In this document: positions 35,439 through 43,715 of the stretch, piece by piece
How the letters are laid out: each line of letters begins with the position of its first letter
Numbering within the stretch: the first letter of the stretch is position 1
Made by a program: the position numbers and the translations under genes
NCBI GenBank assembly: GCA_000431315.1
Contig: HF989733.1
Coordinates: 1-64,000, forward strand
Direction of reading: 5' to 3'
From: Brachyspira sp. CAG:484
GTDB taxonomy: Bacteria > Cyanobacteriota > Vampirovibrionia > Gastranaerophilales > Gastranaerophilaceae
DNA: 64,000 bases
Notes under the pieces: model-generated
Told to the model about the DNA's origin: nothing
Seen by the model: the letters and a program-made list of their open reading frames with translations, nothing else
Databases searched by the model: none

Positions 35439-36353
35439 CTTTTTACCAAGATTACGAACGGTTTCAATGTCCTCTTGAGGGGCTTTGCCAACGGTTGTAA
35501 GATAATTTCCGATTAGAATACCCTCAACACAGCATTTCAATGCTTTTTCCTGATTTTCCTGAGATAAACGCATCCTGCCGCCGCAAAAACGCAAAATTGA
35601 TTTCGGATTGGTTATTTTAAATACTGCAAGGGTTCGCAAAACATTTTCTTCATCAATTTTATCAATATAATTTTCAAAAGGCGTTTCCGGTATCGGCATC
35701 AAAATATTAATCGGAATACTCTCAGGCTCAATTTCAGCAAGCTCCATTGCCATTTCAATACGCTGTTCAATACTTTCGCCCATACCGAGAATTACACCGC
35801 AGCACAATTCCATTCCGTATTTTTTCACAAGACGGCAGGTATTCAGTCTGTCCTGCCATGTATGTGTTGTACATACTTCAGGGTAGTATGATTCTGAGGT
35901 ATTTATATTATGATGAAACCTTTTCAAACCGGCATCAGACAAAGCTTTTGCCTGTTCTTCATTCAAAATTCCGATTGATGCGCAGCTTTTTATTCCATCA
36001 ATATTGTTTACAGCTTTTATTAGCTCTAAAACCTTGTTAAAATCTTCCTCATCAGGAGTTTTGCCGGATGTAACTATTGCAAACCTTGAAGCTTTGTTCT
36101 CTTTTGATTCTTCAGCGGCTTTGATAACATCTTCAACCGGTATAAGCGGGTAAGTTTCTATATTAGTTCTGTAATGCGAACTTTGTGCACAGTATTTGCA
36201 ATTTTGTGAACATTTACCATTTCTGGCATTTACAATTGAGCAAAATTCGACAGTATCTTTTATGTATTTGGAAGATAGTTTAAGCAAATCATCCAAATCA
36301 GAATTATATAATTTTATAAGCTCATCTTTTGATAATTTATTTTCAGTAATCAT
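35430..36353 (-). CDS. bioB: biotin synthase
   Basis: A 307-residue radical SAM enzyme inserting sulfur into dethiobiotin. The radical cluster motif is GKCSQNCKYCAQSSHY (about 46-61), and later blocks include CASIGILNEEQAKALSDAGLKRFHHNINTS and CCGVILGMGES, with FCGGRMRLS near the end (the Arg that contacts the auxiliary cluster). Full length. Dethiobiotin synthetase is encoded at 51708, so the pathway is split on the chromosome. Confidence 0.95.
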   Translation of the reverse strand: MITENKLSKDELIKLYNSDLDDLLKLSSKYIKDTVEFCSIVNARNGKCSQNCKYCAQSSHYRTNIETYPLIPVEDVIKAAEESKENKASRFAIVTSGKTPDEEDFNKVLELIKAVNNIDGIKSCASIGILNEEQAKALSDAGLKRFHHNINTSESYYPEVCTTHTWQDRLNTCRLVKKYGMELCCGVILGMGESIEQRIEMAMELAEIEPESIPINILMPIPETPFENYIDKIDEENVLRTLAVFKITNPKSILRFCGGRMRLSQENQEKALKCCVEGILIGNYLTTVGKAPQEDIETVRNLGKKLI

Positions 36354-36416
36354 TTCAATAATCTCCGGCTTCTGTAATGATAGAGCGAAGATTACAAGTT
36401 GTCAAACCTTTATAAA

Positions 36417-36869
36417 TTAAGGCTTCTTCTTATTTTTTCCGAACAGACCTTTCACCCAATCCAGCCCTTGTGAACATTTGTTTTTAACAGAAGTCCAGCC
36501 GTCTTTAAGACATTGGGGAACAGCAATCTTTTTATTTTTGACAAAATTTTTCACGCCTTTAAGCTTTGAAATTCCAAACAGAGAGCCGGCAACAACAAGT
36601 CCTGCAAAAAGAATTTTCTTCCAGGCAGGATTTCCTGAATTTTCCGGTTGGGTTTTCGGCAAGCCTGTCTGAGGATCCATAAAAGTATCTGCTGAGGGCT
36701 GGTTTAACTGTCCGTTATTAACAGGAACTTCTGTAGGCGGAAGCATCGGCATCTGAGGATTACCTACATAGCGTGGACGCGTGCCTGTTAATAGTGCAGC
36801 TGCATCAAAATCAATAATACCTTCTGATGCCAGTCTGTCCAAATCATTTACTACGTTTAATGGTAACAT
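36417..36869 (-). CDS. hypothetical protein with single membrane segment and basic tail
   Basis: A 150-residue protein. The N-terminal 30 residues are helical (VNDLDRLASEGIIDFDAAALLTG). A Pro/Gln-rich linker follows, then a membrane helix (KKILFAGLVVAGSLFGISKL, about 88-107) and a very basic tail ending GKNKKKP. No known domain. The architecture resembles small membrane proteins common in this lineage. Function unknown. Confidence 0.6.
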   Translation of the reverse strand: MLPLNVVNDLDRLASEGIIDFDAAALLTGTRPRYVGNPQMPMLPPTEVPVNNGQLNQPSADTFMDPQTGLPKTQPENSGNPAWKKILFAGLVVAGSLFGISKLKGVKNFVKNKKIAVPQCLKDGWTSVKNKCSQGLDWVKGLFGKNKKKP

Positions 36870-36922
36870 TCCAAAACTCCGACCTTTTACACATGTATAT
36901 AAAGTATTTTTTGCTTTATAAA

Positions 36923-36951
36923 TTGCTTTTTTACTCTGTGTTTGTTACTTT
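36923..36951 (+). promoter_or_regulatory. promoter, leaderless type
   Basis: TTGCTT (36923-36928), a 17-base spacer and TACTTT (36946-36951), seven bases before the ATG at 36959. Confidence 0.45.
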
Positions 36952-36958
36952 TATTAAT

Positions 36959-38599
36959 ATGAAGAGATTTTTAATTGATAATAAATACATTTGTATTTTA
37001 TGGATTTTATGCTTAACAGCATTGTTAATTTTTACCGGACACTACTCAAATATTCTGCTTGATGTCGGCAGAGAGGTATATTATCCGCAGCAGATTTTGA
37101 ATGGAAAACTGTTGTACAAAGATCTGTTTGTTATATACGGTCCGTTTTCTTATATGTGGAATGCTTTGTTGTACAAACTTTTCGGAACAAACCTTATGAC
37201 ATTGTATCTTTCGGGAGCAGTTTGTTCTTTGGGAATTGTGAGCGGAATTTATCTGATTGCTAAAAAGTTTCTTTCTGAATTTATGAGCTTTGCACTTGGA
37301 TTTTTTACAATCGTAACCGGAGTTTGTGCATTCCATCTGTTTAACTTCACATTCCCTTATAGCTGGGGAATGTTATACGGAACATTAGGTTTCATTTATT
37401 CTGTATTTGTCCTTATAAAATACAAACAGACCAATTTTAGTAAATATCTATACTTATCAGCACTGCTTGCAGGTTTTAGTGCTGTAAACAAGTATGATTT
37501 TATTATTTATTCTGTATTTTTATTCATAATTGCTATTTTTTCAAAAAATCTAAAAATCATATTAAACTTTATAACCTGTTTTGCAATAGTACCTGTTATT
37601 TCATTCGGAATACTTTTTGCACAGGGGCTTAGCATAGACAATCTTATTGAAACAGGGCGTATGCTGCATAAGATAACACAGAGCAAAACTCTTGAATTTT
37701 TCTACAAATCGCAGGGAGTTTTCTTCAACAGGCTTGTATTTGAAGCCTGGGCTGTTAATTTTCTCAAAACAGCAGCCGGATTGCTTGGACTTTTCCTTTC
37801 AGGTTTTATCATGAATAAAAACAGGGCGGCAGGATATATTATTGCAGTTATATCTGTAATTGCGTCTTATTATCTTGCAGGATATAAATCTTTTGTATTT
37901 TTAATCCCGCTGTTATTTATTTTTGCAATAACAACTTATAAAGAATTAAAAAATAACATCCCGCTTTTTGTACTTGTGCTTTCTTCTATTGCAGTAAGCG
38001 TAAAATCTTTCTGGGGGCTTACACCGGCAAACTACGGAAACTATTACACCGCAATACTTTTAGTTTCTTTCTTTGCTTTGTTATTCACCCTTGTTGATAA
38101 AAAATACCAGAAATACGCAGCAATATTTATGATTACAGTAAGCATAAGCTATCTTGCTGCATACAGCCTGCAGAGAAGTTTTCTTAACTCTAAAATTTCA
38201 ACTAAAAAAGGAACAATATACACCTCTCAACCTTACGCTGATGCAACAAATGAGCTTCTGAAATTTTTAGAAAATAAAGAAAATACAGATATGGTAATAT
38301 TTCCGGAAGGTTTGCTGGTTAATTTTCTATCAAAAAATTCCACACCGGCAGATGATTTTTACAATTCTTTAATACCTTTATATTCTGAAGCTTTCACTGA
38401 CGAAGCTTTTATAAAACACTTTGAAAAAACAAAGCCTGTTTATATTGTTTTCAATAACCAGAGTATGAAAGATTACTATTTTCCATATATCTGCCAGAAT
38501 TACGCACTTCAATTCTGCGGATACGTAAATGAAAATTACACAAAAGTAAAAGATATTTACAACGGGTTAAATTATCTGATATTTCAGAGAAACCATTAG
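36959..38599 (+). CDS. polytopic membrane protein, ArnT/PMT-like glycosyltransferase (GT-C fold)
   Basis: The frame is open from 36827, but the ATG at 36959 (MKRFLIDNKYICILWILCL) starts the first membrane helix and gives 546 residues. It has about eleven membrane helices and a C-terminal soluble domain. The first outer loop (LDVGREVYYPQQILNGKLLYKDLFVIYGPFSY) carries the Asp-Arg-Glu pattern seen in GT-C enzymes, which move a sugar from a lipid-phosphate donor. Donor and acceptor are unknown. A surface polysaccharide or protein glycosylation role is inferred. Confidence 0.75.
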   Translation: MKRFLIDNKYICILWILCLTALLIFTGHYSNILLDVGREVYYPQQILNGKLLYKDLFVIYGPFSYMWNALLYKLFGTNLMTLYLSGAVCSLGIVSGIYLIAKKFLSEFMSFALGFFTIVTGVCAFHLFNFTFPYSWGMLYGTLGFIYSVFVLIKYKQTNFSKYLYLSALLAGFSAVNKYDFIIYSVFLFIIAIFSKNLKIILNFITCFAIVPVISFGILFAQGLSIDNLIETGRMLHKITQSKTLEFFYKSQGVFFNRLVFEAWAVNFLKTAAGLLGLFLSGFIMNKNRAAGYIIAVISVIASYYLAGYKSFVFLIPLLFIFAITTYKELKNNIPLFVLVLSSIAVSVKSFWGLTPANYGNYYTAILLVSFFALLFTLVDKKYQKYAAIFMITVSISYLAAYSLQRSFLNSKISTKKGTIYTSQPYADATNELLKFLENKENTDMVIFPEGLLVNFLSKNSTPADDFYNSLIPLYSEAFTDEAFIKHFEKTKPVYIVFNNQSMKDYYFPYICQNYALQFCGYVNENYTKVKDIYNGLNYLIFQRNH

Positions 38600-38649
38600 G
38601 ATTAATATTTCGTGATAAAATTTTTATATGAACTAAAGAGGAAATAAGA

Positions 38650-40221
38650 ATGGATAAATTTTATTTAACAACCGCAATTGATTATGTAAACGGAGCTCCG
38701 CATATCGGACACGCTTACGAAAAAATTCTAACAGATATTATAGCAAGACACTTTTCGCAAAGAACTGACGATATGTTCTTTTTAACAGGGACTGACGAAC
38801 ACGGTATTAAAATTCAAAAAACCGCAGCTTCAAAAGGTATGACACCTAAAGAATTATGTGATGAAAACGCACAAAAATTCAAAGATGCCTGGAAAGCGCT
38901 GGATATTGATTACTCTAAATTCATCAGAACTACTGACGATTATCACGAAAAAGCAGTTCAGAAAATCTTTAAAAAATTGGTAGAAAAAGGTGATATTTAT
39001 AAACATTCATACGAAGGTTTGTACTGCACCGGCTGTGAATGCTTCCTTAATCCGAAAGATTTGACAGAAGACGGACTTTGTCCGGACCATTTGAAAAAGC
39101 CGGAAGTTGTCAGCGAAGAAAATTATTTCTTCAAATTAACAAAATACAAAGACGCAATTATCAAACATATTAAAGATAATCCAGATTTCATAGTTCCGTC
39201 ATTCAGAGCAAATGAAGTTCTAAACCAGCTTGAAGACATTCAGGACATCTCTGTATCAAGAGCTAAATCCAATGTTCAATGGGGTATTGATGTTTTAGAT
39301 GATGAAGAACAATCTATCTACGTTTGGATTGATGCTTTGTCAAATTATATTACAGCACTTGGCTATGATACAGAAAATAATTCTGAAGATTTTATCAAAT
39401 ACTGGCCGGCAGATGTTCAGGTTATCGGAAAAGATATTCTGAAATTCCATAGCATATACTGGCCGGCATTTTTGATGGCACTCGATTTGCCGCTGCCAAA
39501 ACATATACTTGCACATGGTTGGATTACGATTGATGAAACAAAAATGTCTAAATCTCTAGGCAACGTAATCTCTCCTACTTCTGTTCTTGAAAGCTTTGAA
39601 CTCAAAGAACCTGACGCTTTGAGATATTACATGGCAACTTCAGCACCTTGCGGACGTGACGGAAACTATTCGGATGAAGATTTCAAAGAAAAAGTAAACG
39701 CACATCTTGCAAACAGTATGGGCAACTTATTAAACAGAACTCTTTCAATGCTTGTGAAATATTTTGACGGGGTTGTTCAGCCTAAAAACTTTGCGCTGGT
39801 TGACGTGGCAAATGAAATTTTGAAAAAAGCGCTCGGTACTGTGAAAGTTGTAGAAAATCATTTCAATCACTTTGAAGTAGCAGAAGCTGCACAGGAAATT
39901 ATCGGAATTGTTGATATGACTAACAAATTTGTAACAGATAATGCACCGTGGACTCTTGCAAAAGAAGGCAAGATGGATGAATGCGCACAGGTTCTTACTG
40001 TTGTTCTTGAAGTTATGTGCATTGTTTCAGCTCTTATTTATCCTTACTGTCCTAATATTGCAAAAGCAATGGCAAAACAATTATCATTCAATTTGAGCGT
40101 AAAATTAGACGATTTAACAGCCGATAATATCAAAGAGGGTAAACTTATATCAAAAGAAGATATAACCCCTGTATTCCTTCGTGTGGACTCGGAATTGGCT
40201 GACAAAACAGCTAAGAAATAA
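38650..40221 (+). CDS. metG: methionyl-tRNA synthetase
   Basis: A 523-residue class I synthetase. HIGH is in YVNGAPHIGHAYEKI (about 13-27). The zinc knuckle is CTGCECFLNPKDL with a later CPDH, and KMSKS is in DETKMSKSLGNVISP (about 297-311). The anticodon-binding Trp in NAPWTLAKEG is visible. It lacks the C-terminal tRNA-binding dimer domain, as many bacterial MetRS do. AGAGGAAATAAG precedes the ATG. Confidence 0.97.
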   Translation: MDKFYLTTAIDYVNGAPHIGHAYEKILTDIIARHFSQRTDDMFFLTGTDEHGIKIQKTAASKGMTPKELCDENAQKFKDAWKALDIDYSKFIRTTDDYHEKAVQKIFKKLVEKGDIYKHSYEGLYCTGCECFLNPKDLTEDGLCPDHLKKPEVVSEENYFFKLTKYKDAIIKHIKDNPDFIVPSFRANEVLNQLEDIQDISVSRAKSNVQWGIDVLDDEEQSIYVWIDALSNYITALGYDTENNSEDFIKYWPADVQVIGKDILKFHSIYWPAFLMALDLPLPKHILAHGWITIDETKMSKSLGNVISPTSVLESFELKEPDALRYYMATSAPCGRDGNYSDEDFKEKVNAHLANSMGNLLNRTLSMLVKYFDGVVQPKNFALVDVANEILKKALGTVKVVENHFNHFEVAEAAQEIIGIVDMTNKFVTDNAPWTLAKEGKMDECAQVLTVVLEVMCIVSALIYPYCPNIAKAMAKQLSFNLSVKLDDLTADNIKEGKLISKEDITPVFLRVDSELADKTAKK

Positions 40222-40239
40222 TGCGTAGGATTTGAAGGG

Positions 40240-40267
40240 TTGAAAATTTCAAAAAATACGTTATAAT
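40240..40267 (+). promoter_or_regulatory. promoter of antisense RNA at type I TA-like locus 2
   Basis: TTGAAA (40240-40245), a 16-base spacer and TATAAT (40262-40267), the same hexamers and spacing as at 12390-12417. Confidence 0.7.
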
Positions 40268-40273
40268 AAAAGA

Positions 40274-40366
40274 AAGGGCGCGTGGATTGCCGTCCACGCA
40301 TTAAATGCCCCGTTAGATGATGTAAAGCACTATAATTATTAGCAATAATAAGAATAGTGCTTTTTC
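40274..40366 (+). ncRNA. candidate antisense RNA (antitoxin-like) of locus 2
   Basis: Predicted from the promoter at 40240-40267 to an intrinsic terminator whose stem is AAAGCACTAT/ATAGTGCTTT (40324-40333 and 40354-40363) with a T-run. A first hairpin, GCGTGGA/TCCACGC, lies near 40280-40299. This is the same two-hairpin plan as locus 1. The RNA overlaps the 3' three quarters of the peptide ORF on the other strand and its terminator. Confidence 0.6.
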
Positions 40367-40384
40367 GCTTACAGCGAATATCAT
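40313..40384 (-). CDS. small hydrophobic peptide, type I toxin candidate (locus 2)
   Basis: A 23-residue ORF: MIFAVSEKALF followed by a run of Leu, Ile and Val, enough for one membrane helix. The ribosome binding site is GAAAGGAGGTGA (GGAGG at 40398-40394, nine bases before ATG). Upstream are TTGACA-N17-TATTCT and a leader of about 59 bases. In the leader, GCCTTCT (40445-40439) can pair with AGGAGGT of the SD. A GC-rich hairpin plus T-tail (about 40310-40264) ends the message. An antisense RNA overlaps from the opposite strand. Same architecture as 12473-12547 although the peptides differ. Confidence 0.65.
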   Translation of the reverse strand: MIFAVSEKALFLLLLIIIVLYII

Positions 40385-40467
40385 TTTTTTTCACCTCCTT
40401 TCCATGAACTCTCATTCTGCAGTAATGTTGTTTCACTCAGAAGGCTAAAGGGCATACCCTCACTGTT

Positions 40468-40496
40468 AGAATAACAGGATACACCCTTTATGTCAA
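40468..40496 (-). promoter_or_regulatory. promoter of small peptide gene, locus 2
   Basis: On the minus strand: TTGACA (40496-40491), a 17-base spacer and TATTCT (40473-40468). Transcription should start near 40461. Confidence 0.65.
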
Positions 40497-40519
40497 TATT
40501 TATCGGAAATATTATTAAT

Positions 40520-41641
40520 TTATCTAATCTGAACAGGCATAATCAGGCAGACAAAATCTTCTTCGCAGTTTGGTCTTAAAACAGTTGCTGACAATGGAGT
40601 ATTTAAACCAATATTAACTTCATCGCAGTCAATATTTTTTAAAGCTTCAAGGACATATTTATAGTTAAATGCAATAGTCAAATCCTCTGCTGTGTAATTA
40701 ATAGACATTTCTTCTTCAGACTTACCGGAATCCGGTGTGTCTGCCATTAATTTCAATGTATTTTGAGAAAATTCCATTTTAACAATACTTGTTTTCTCGT
40801 TAACCATAATTGATACACGTTCTAATGCTGAAATAAGCTGAGAAACGTTTACTGTAGCAACTTTCGGGCTTTCTGCCGGTATAAGCTGATTATATTTAGG
40901 GAACTGACCTTCCAGCAATCTTGAAATAGTTGTTGTTTTTTCAGATTTGATTATAATTTTTGTTTTTTCTGTGTAAACTTTTACAGAATCTTCTTCAATA
41001 AATGAAGACATTTTAATAAATTCATTCAAAGTTTTTGAAGGAATAATTAACTGTTTAGATTTATTTTCTTTATTCTTGATAGTTTCGCGAACTCTGGCAA
41101 GTCTGTTTCCGTCAGTAGAAGCAATCTCCAGAACTTCGCCCTGAATATCAAGAACAATACCTGACAAAAGGTTGCTTGTTTCATAGCTTGCAGCTGCAAA
41201 ACCTGCCTGACGTACAGCTTTTGTCAAAGGTTTTACTTCAATTTCAAAACTTTCATCTTCATTTGTTTCAATATTATAAACTTCAGGAGGAAATTCCGAT
41301 GCTGAAATACCTATAATATCAAATTTTGAATTTTGGCATGTAATATTTACAGAAGTAGAACCTTCCGGCATTTCAAATGTTATAAGTTTATCGCCAAGCT
41401 TGGAAACTATCTCGTTGAGTGTTTTTGAAGGCAATGTAATTTTTCCTTCTTCTTCAACCTGCGCATCAACTTCTGCAATTACAGTCAAATCAAGATCTGT
41501 TGCGACAAGTTTGATTGTACTGTTATTGATAGTTTCAATCAAAATATTCAAAAGAACAGGCTGCAAAGCTCTTACACTTGTTGCGCGTTCTACTATCTTA
41601 ATTCCGTTATACAAATCTTCTTTTTTAATGATAAATTTCAT
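40520..41641 (-). CDS. dnaN: DNA polymerase III sliding clamp (beta subunit)
   Basis: A 373-residue clamp made of three similar domains. Marks: MKFIIKKEDLYNGIKIVERATSVRALQPVLLNILIE at the start, the LPSKTLNEIVSKLGD and IPSKTLNEFIKMSSF repeats, STDGNRLARVRETI, and the C-terminal VCLIMPVQIR (MPVR/MPMR-type end). Full length. It is transcribed away from the box-rich region at 41847-42011, the usual dnaN-oriC arrangement in cyanobacteria. Confidence 0.96.
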   Translation of the reverse strand: MKFIIKKEDLYNGIKIVERATSVRALQPVLLNILIETINNSTIKLVATDLDLTVIAEVDAQVEEEGKITLPSKTLNEIVSKLGDKLITFEMPEGSTSVNITCQNSKFDIIGISASEFPPEVYNIETNEDESFEIEVKPLTKAVRQAGFAAASYETSNLLSGIVLDIQGEVLEIASTDGNRLARVRETIKNKENKSKQLIIPSKTLNEFIKMSSFIEEDSVKVYTEKTKIIIKSEKTTTISRLLEGQFPKYNQLIPAESPKVATVNVSQLISALERVSIMVNEKTSIVKMEFSQNTLKLMADTPDSGKSEEEMSINYTAEDLTIAFNYKYVLEALKNIDCDEVNIGLNTPLSATVLRPNCEEDFVCLIMPVQIR

Positions 41642-41781
41642 CCCATACTCCTTTATTGTTATTAAATATCATAAACTAAACAAATAATTAAAAAAACAGT
41701 ATATAAACAAAATTTAACTTATCAATTATCACTCAACAAAATAATCATTACTTTTTTAAAGTTTTTTGAACACATTATTTC

Positions 41782-42011
41782 TTATTTAATAATTAATTAA
41801 TTAAATATATATAAATAAATAACAGTAATAATAAGCTGTAAATATTTGTAGAAAACTAACTGAAACTTTGACTATATTTGATTTTTGGTTTGTAGAAAAT
41901 TTGTAGAAAACTTTCATGGTTTTTCTACTGTTTTATAAAATAAAAATAATATCCTCCATTTGATGTAGAAAACAAAAAAGTTTTCTACTGTTTTGAACAA
42001 AGTTTTCTACA
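41782..42011. other. probable chromosomal replication origin (oriC)
   Basis: A 41-base stretch with no G or C (41782-41822) could be the unwinding element. Next to it are five exact TTTTCTACA boxes: reverse orientation at 41847-41855, 41891-41899, 41902-41910 and 41964-41972, and forward at 42003-42011. Two 8-of-9 copies (TTTTCTACT) lie at 41921-41929 and 41981-41989. The box differs by one base from the cyanobacterial DnaA box TTTTCCACA, and in cyanobacteria oriC can lie beside dnaN. dnaA itself is not in the window. DnaA-dependent control of dnaN is an alternative reading. Confidence 0.7.
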
Positions 42012-42046
42012 ATAAACAAGTCAAGTTTTTTACATTTATATTATGC

Positions 42047-42130
42047 TTGACAAATAAAATATTTTATGTTATAAAAAATGTGGGGTAAATGTATATTTAT
42101 AAGTCTTGTCAATCGACGAGACTTTCTTTT
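42047..42130 (+). ncRNA. candidate short RNA with strong promoter and terminator
   Basis: TTGACA (42047-42052), a 17-base spacer and TATAAA (42070-42075). A terminator follows with a 10-bp stem AAGTCTTGTC/GACGAGACTT (42101-42110 and 42115-42124, one U-G) and a T-rich tail to 42130. The transcript would be about 48 bases with no ORF. It could be a small RNA or a leader attenuator for the YeiH-family gene at 42342. Confidence 0.45.
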
Positions 42131-42341
42131 TCGGTATAGGCTTTTTTTATAGCCGGTTTTCTTACCTGTAGGGTTTAAACTGTTTGATAATAAACCCGGG
42201 CAGAATTTTATAGCAGTATTAGAAAGGCGCGTTTCTGTACGGCAGAGTTGAGCCGGCTGAATATACAGGACAGGAGCAGATTAACTTTACATGTTTGTGT
42301 TATAATCATTTTTACGTTATGTAAGGAATAAGGATTATTGT
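42131..42341. other. intergenic region with further hairpins upstream of the YeiH-family gene
   Basis: Contains a GGGTTTA/TAAACCC hairpin (about 42169-42200), AGCCGG near 42150 that can pair with CCGGCT near 42252, and a TATAAT box near 42300 followed by AAGGA before the ATG at 42342. It may be a structured leader. No known RNA family was recognised. Confidence 0.35.
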
Positions 42342-43334
42342 ATGAAAAAGAATTTATCTGGCATGCTTTTTTGTGCCGTATTTGCCCTGATTGCATATTT
42401 AACCTGTAAGTGCAGCTTCTGCAGCTCTATAAATTTAAACTCATTAACTTTTGCTATAATTATCGGCATGCTGATTGGAAATTTATTTAATAAATTTATA
42501 CCGGAAAATTTTCGTGAAGGAATTACATTTTCATCCAAGAGAATATTACGTTTTGCAATAGTTTTGTATGGTTTTAGAATTACATTTCAGCAGATTTTTG
42601 CAGTCGGACTTGACGGCTTGTTTGCTGATATAATCATGCTTACTACAACATATTTGTTTGGATACTATCTTGGTACAAGGGTTTTCAAGCTGGATAAGGA
42701 TTTGTGCATGCTAACTGCAATAGGTTCTTCTATATGTGGTGCAGCTGCTGTTCTGGGGACTGATGCTGTATTGAAAGCTAAGTCGCACAAAGTTTCTCTG
42801 GCTGTTGCAACTGTAGTTTTGTTTGGAACTATTTCAATGTTTCTATATCCGTTTTTATTTAAACTTGGACTTTTAAATCCTGAGTTTTTCGGGATTTATA
42901 TAGGTTCTACTGTCCATGAGGTTGCACAGGTTGTGGCAGCCGGCAGTGCTGTTTCTGCTGCAGCTATGGACACAGCTGTTATTGTTAAATTAACCCGTGT
43001 TATGATGCTTGTTCCTTACCTTTTTCTGCTTGGGATGTATCTTGCCAAAAAATCCGGAACAAAACGTGAAAAAGTTCCTATGCCATGGTTTGCAATATTA
43101 TTTGTTGCAGTCTGCGGATTAAACTCTTTTAATATTATTCCTGAAACAATACGTTCTTTTTTAATAGAATTTGATGTATTTCTTTTGACTATGGCAATGT
43201 TTGCTCTGGGTGTGGAAACAAATTTTAATAAAATTAAGGGACTGGGTTTGAAACCGATTTTGCTTGCAGGATTAATGTTTTTATGGCTTGTTGCTGGCGG
43301 AATGATTGTTAATAAAGTTTTGTATATTCTTTAA
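42342..43334 (+). CDS. YeiH/UPF0324-family membrane protein (putative sulfate exporter type)
   Basis: A 330-residue protein with about ten membrane helices. Family marks: FAIIIGMLIGNLFNKFIPENFREGITFSSKRILRFAIVLYGFRITFQQI, AIGSSICGAAAVLGTDAVLKAK (about 128-149), GSTVHEVAQVVAAGSAVS (about 188-205) and a late TMAMFALGVETNF. Proteins of this family have been called sulfate or sulfonate exporters, but the substrate is rarely shown. Full length. Confidence 0.88.
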   Translation: MKKNLSGMLFCAVFALIAYLTCKCSFCSSINLNSLTFAIIIGMLIGNLFNKFIPENFREGITFSSKRILRFAIVLYGFRITFQQIFAVGLDGLFADIIMLTTTYLFGYYLGTRVFKLDKDLCMLTAIGSSICGAAAVLGTDAVLKAKSHKVSLAVATVVLFGTISMFLYPFLFKLGLLNPEFFGIYIGSTVHEVAQVVAAGSAVSAAAMDTAVIVKLTRVMMLVPYLFLLGMYLAKKSGTKREKVPMPWFAILFVAVCGLNSFNIIPETIRSFLIEFDVFLLTMAMFALGVETNFNKIKGLGLKPILLAGLMFLWLVAGGMIVNKVLYIL

Positions 43335-43715
43335 AATATTGAATATTATTCTAATATAGATTATAATAAAAAAAGCAGATGAAAACATGCTAGAAAAGCT
43401 ATATATGTTTTAGCAACGAAAGCTGTGCCAGAGGCACGACACAACCCGGGTAAACGAAAATCCTATCAGGGGTGTAAACAAATAAGAAAATATATATATT
43501 TTCTCGGACACGCTCCCGCTATCACCTCAAAAAGTTTTATATTTACTTAAAAAAGCAAAAAGTGATGCCAAAGAAAAACTAATAGAAAAATAAGGAAAAA
43601 TATTTATTTTCTCAAACACGCTCACACTCCGTTCCCGCTATCGTTTCGAAAATAAATATTTTCCCTTAAAAAAGAAAAAAATAAAAGCAAAACTAGAAAA
43701 AAAGGAGATTAAGTT
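43335..43715. repeat. intergenic region with palindromic interspersed repeats
   Basis: Two related repeats occur at about 43478-43535 and 43585-43668. Each has an ATATTT/TTTTC-type stem around a loop resembling CGGACACGCTCCCGCTATC. In the second the arms GGAAAAATATTTATTTTC and GAAAATAAATATTTTCC are near-perfect complements (43584-43668). The loop sequence also recurs, inverted, at about 1266-1375. No gene or known riboswitch was recognised. A GGAG Shine-Dalgarno for the prepilin closes the region. Confidence 0.55.

Noticed and set aside
43400..43470. GC-richer stretch upstream of the prepilin, considered as a c-di-GMP or other riboswitch
   Set aside because: The conserved core sequences of the common riboswitch classes are not present, and it is more than 250 bases from the start codon.
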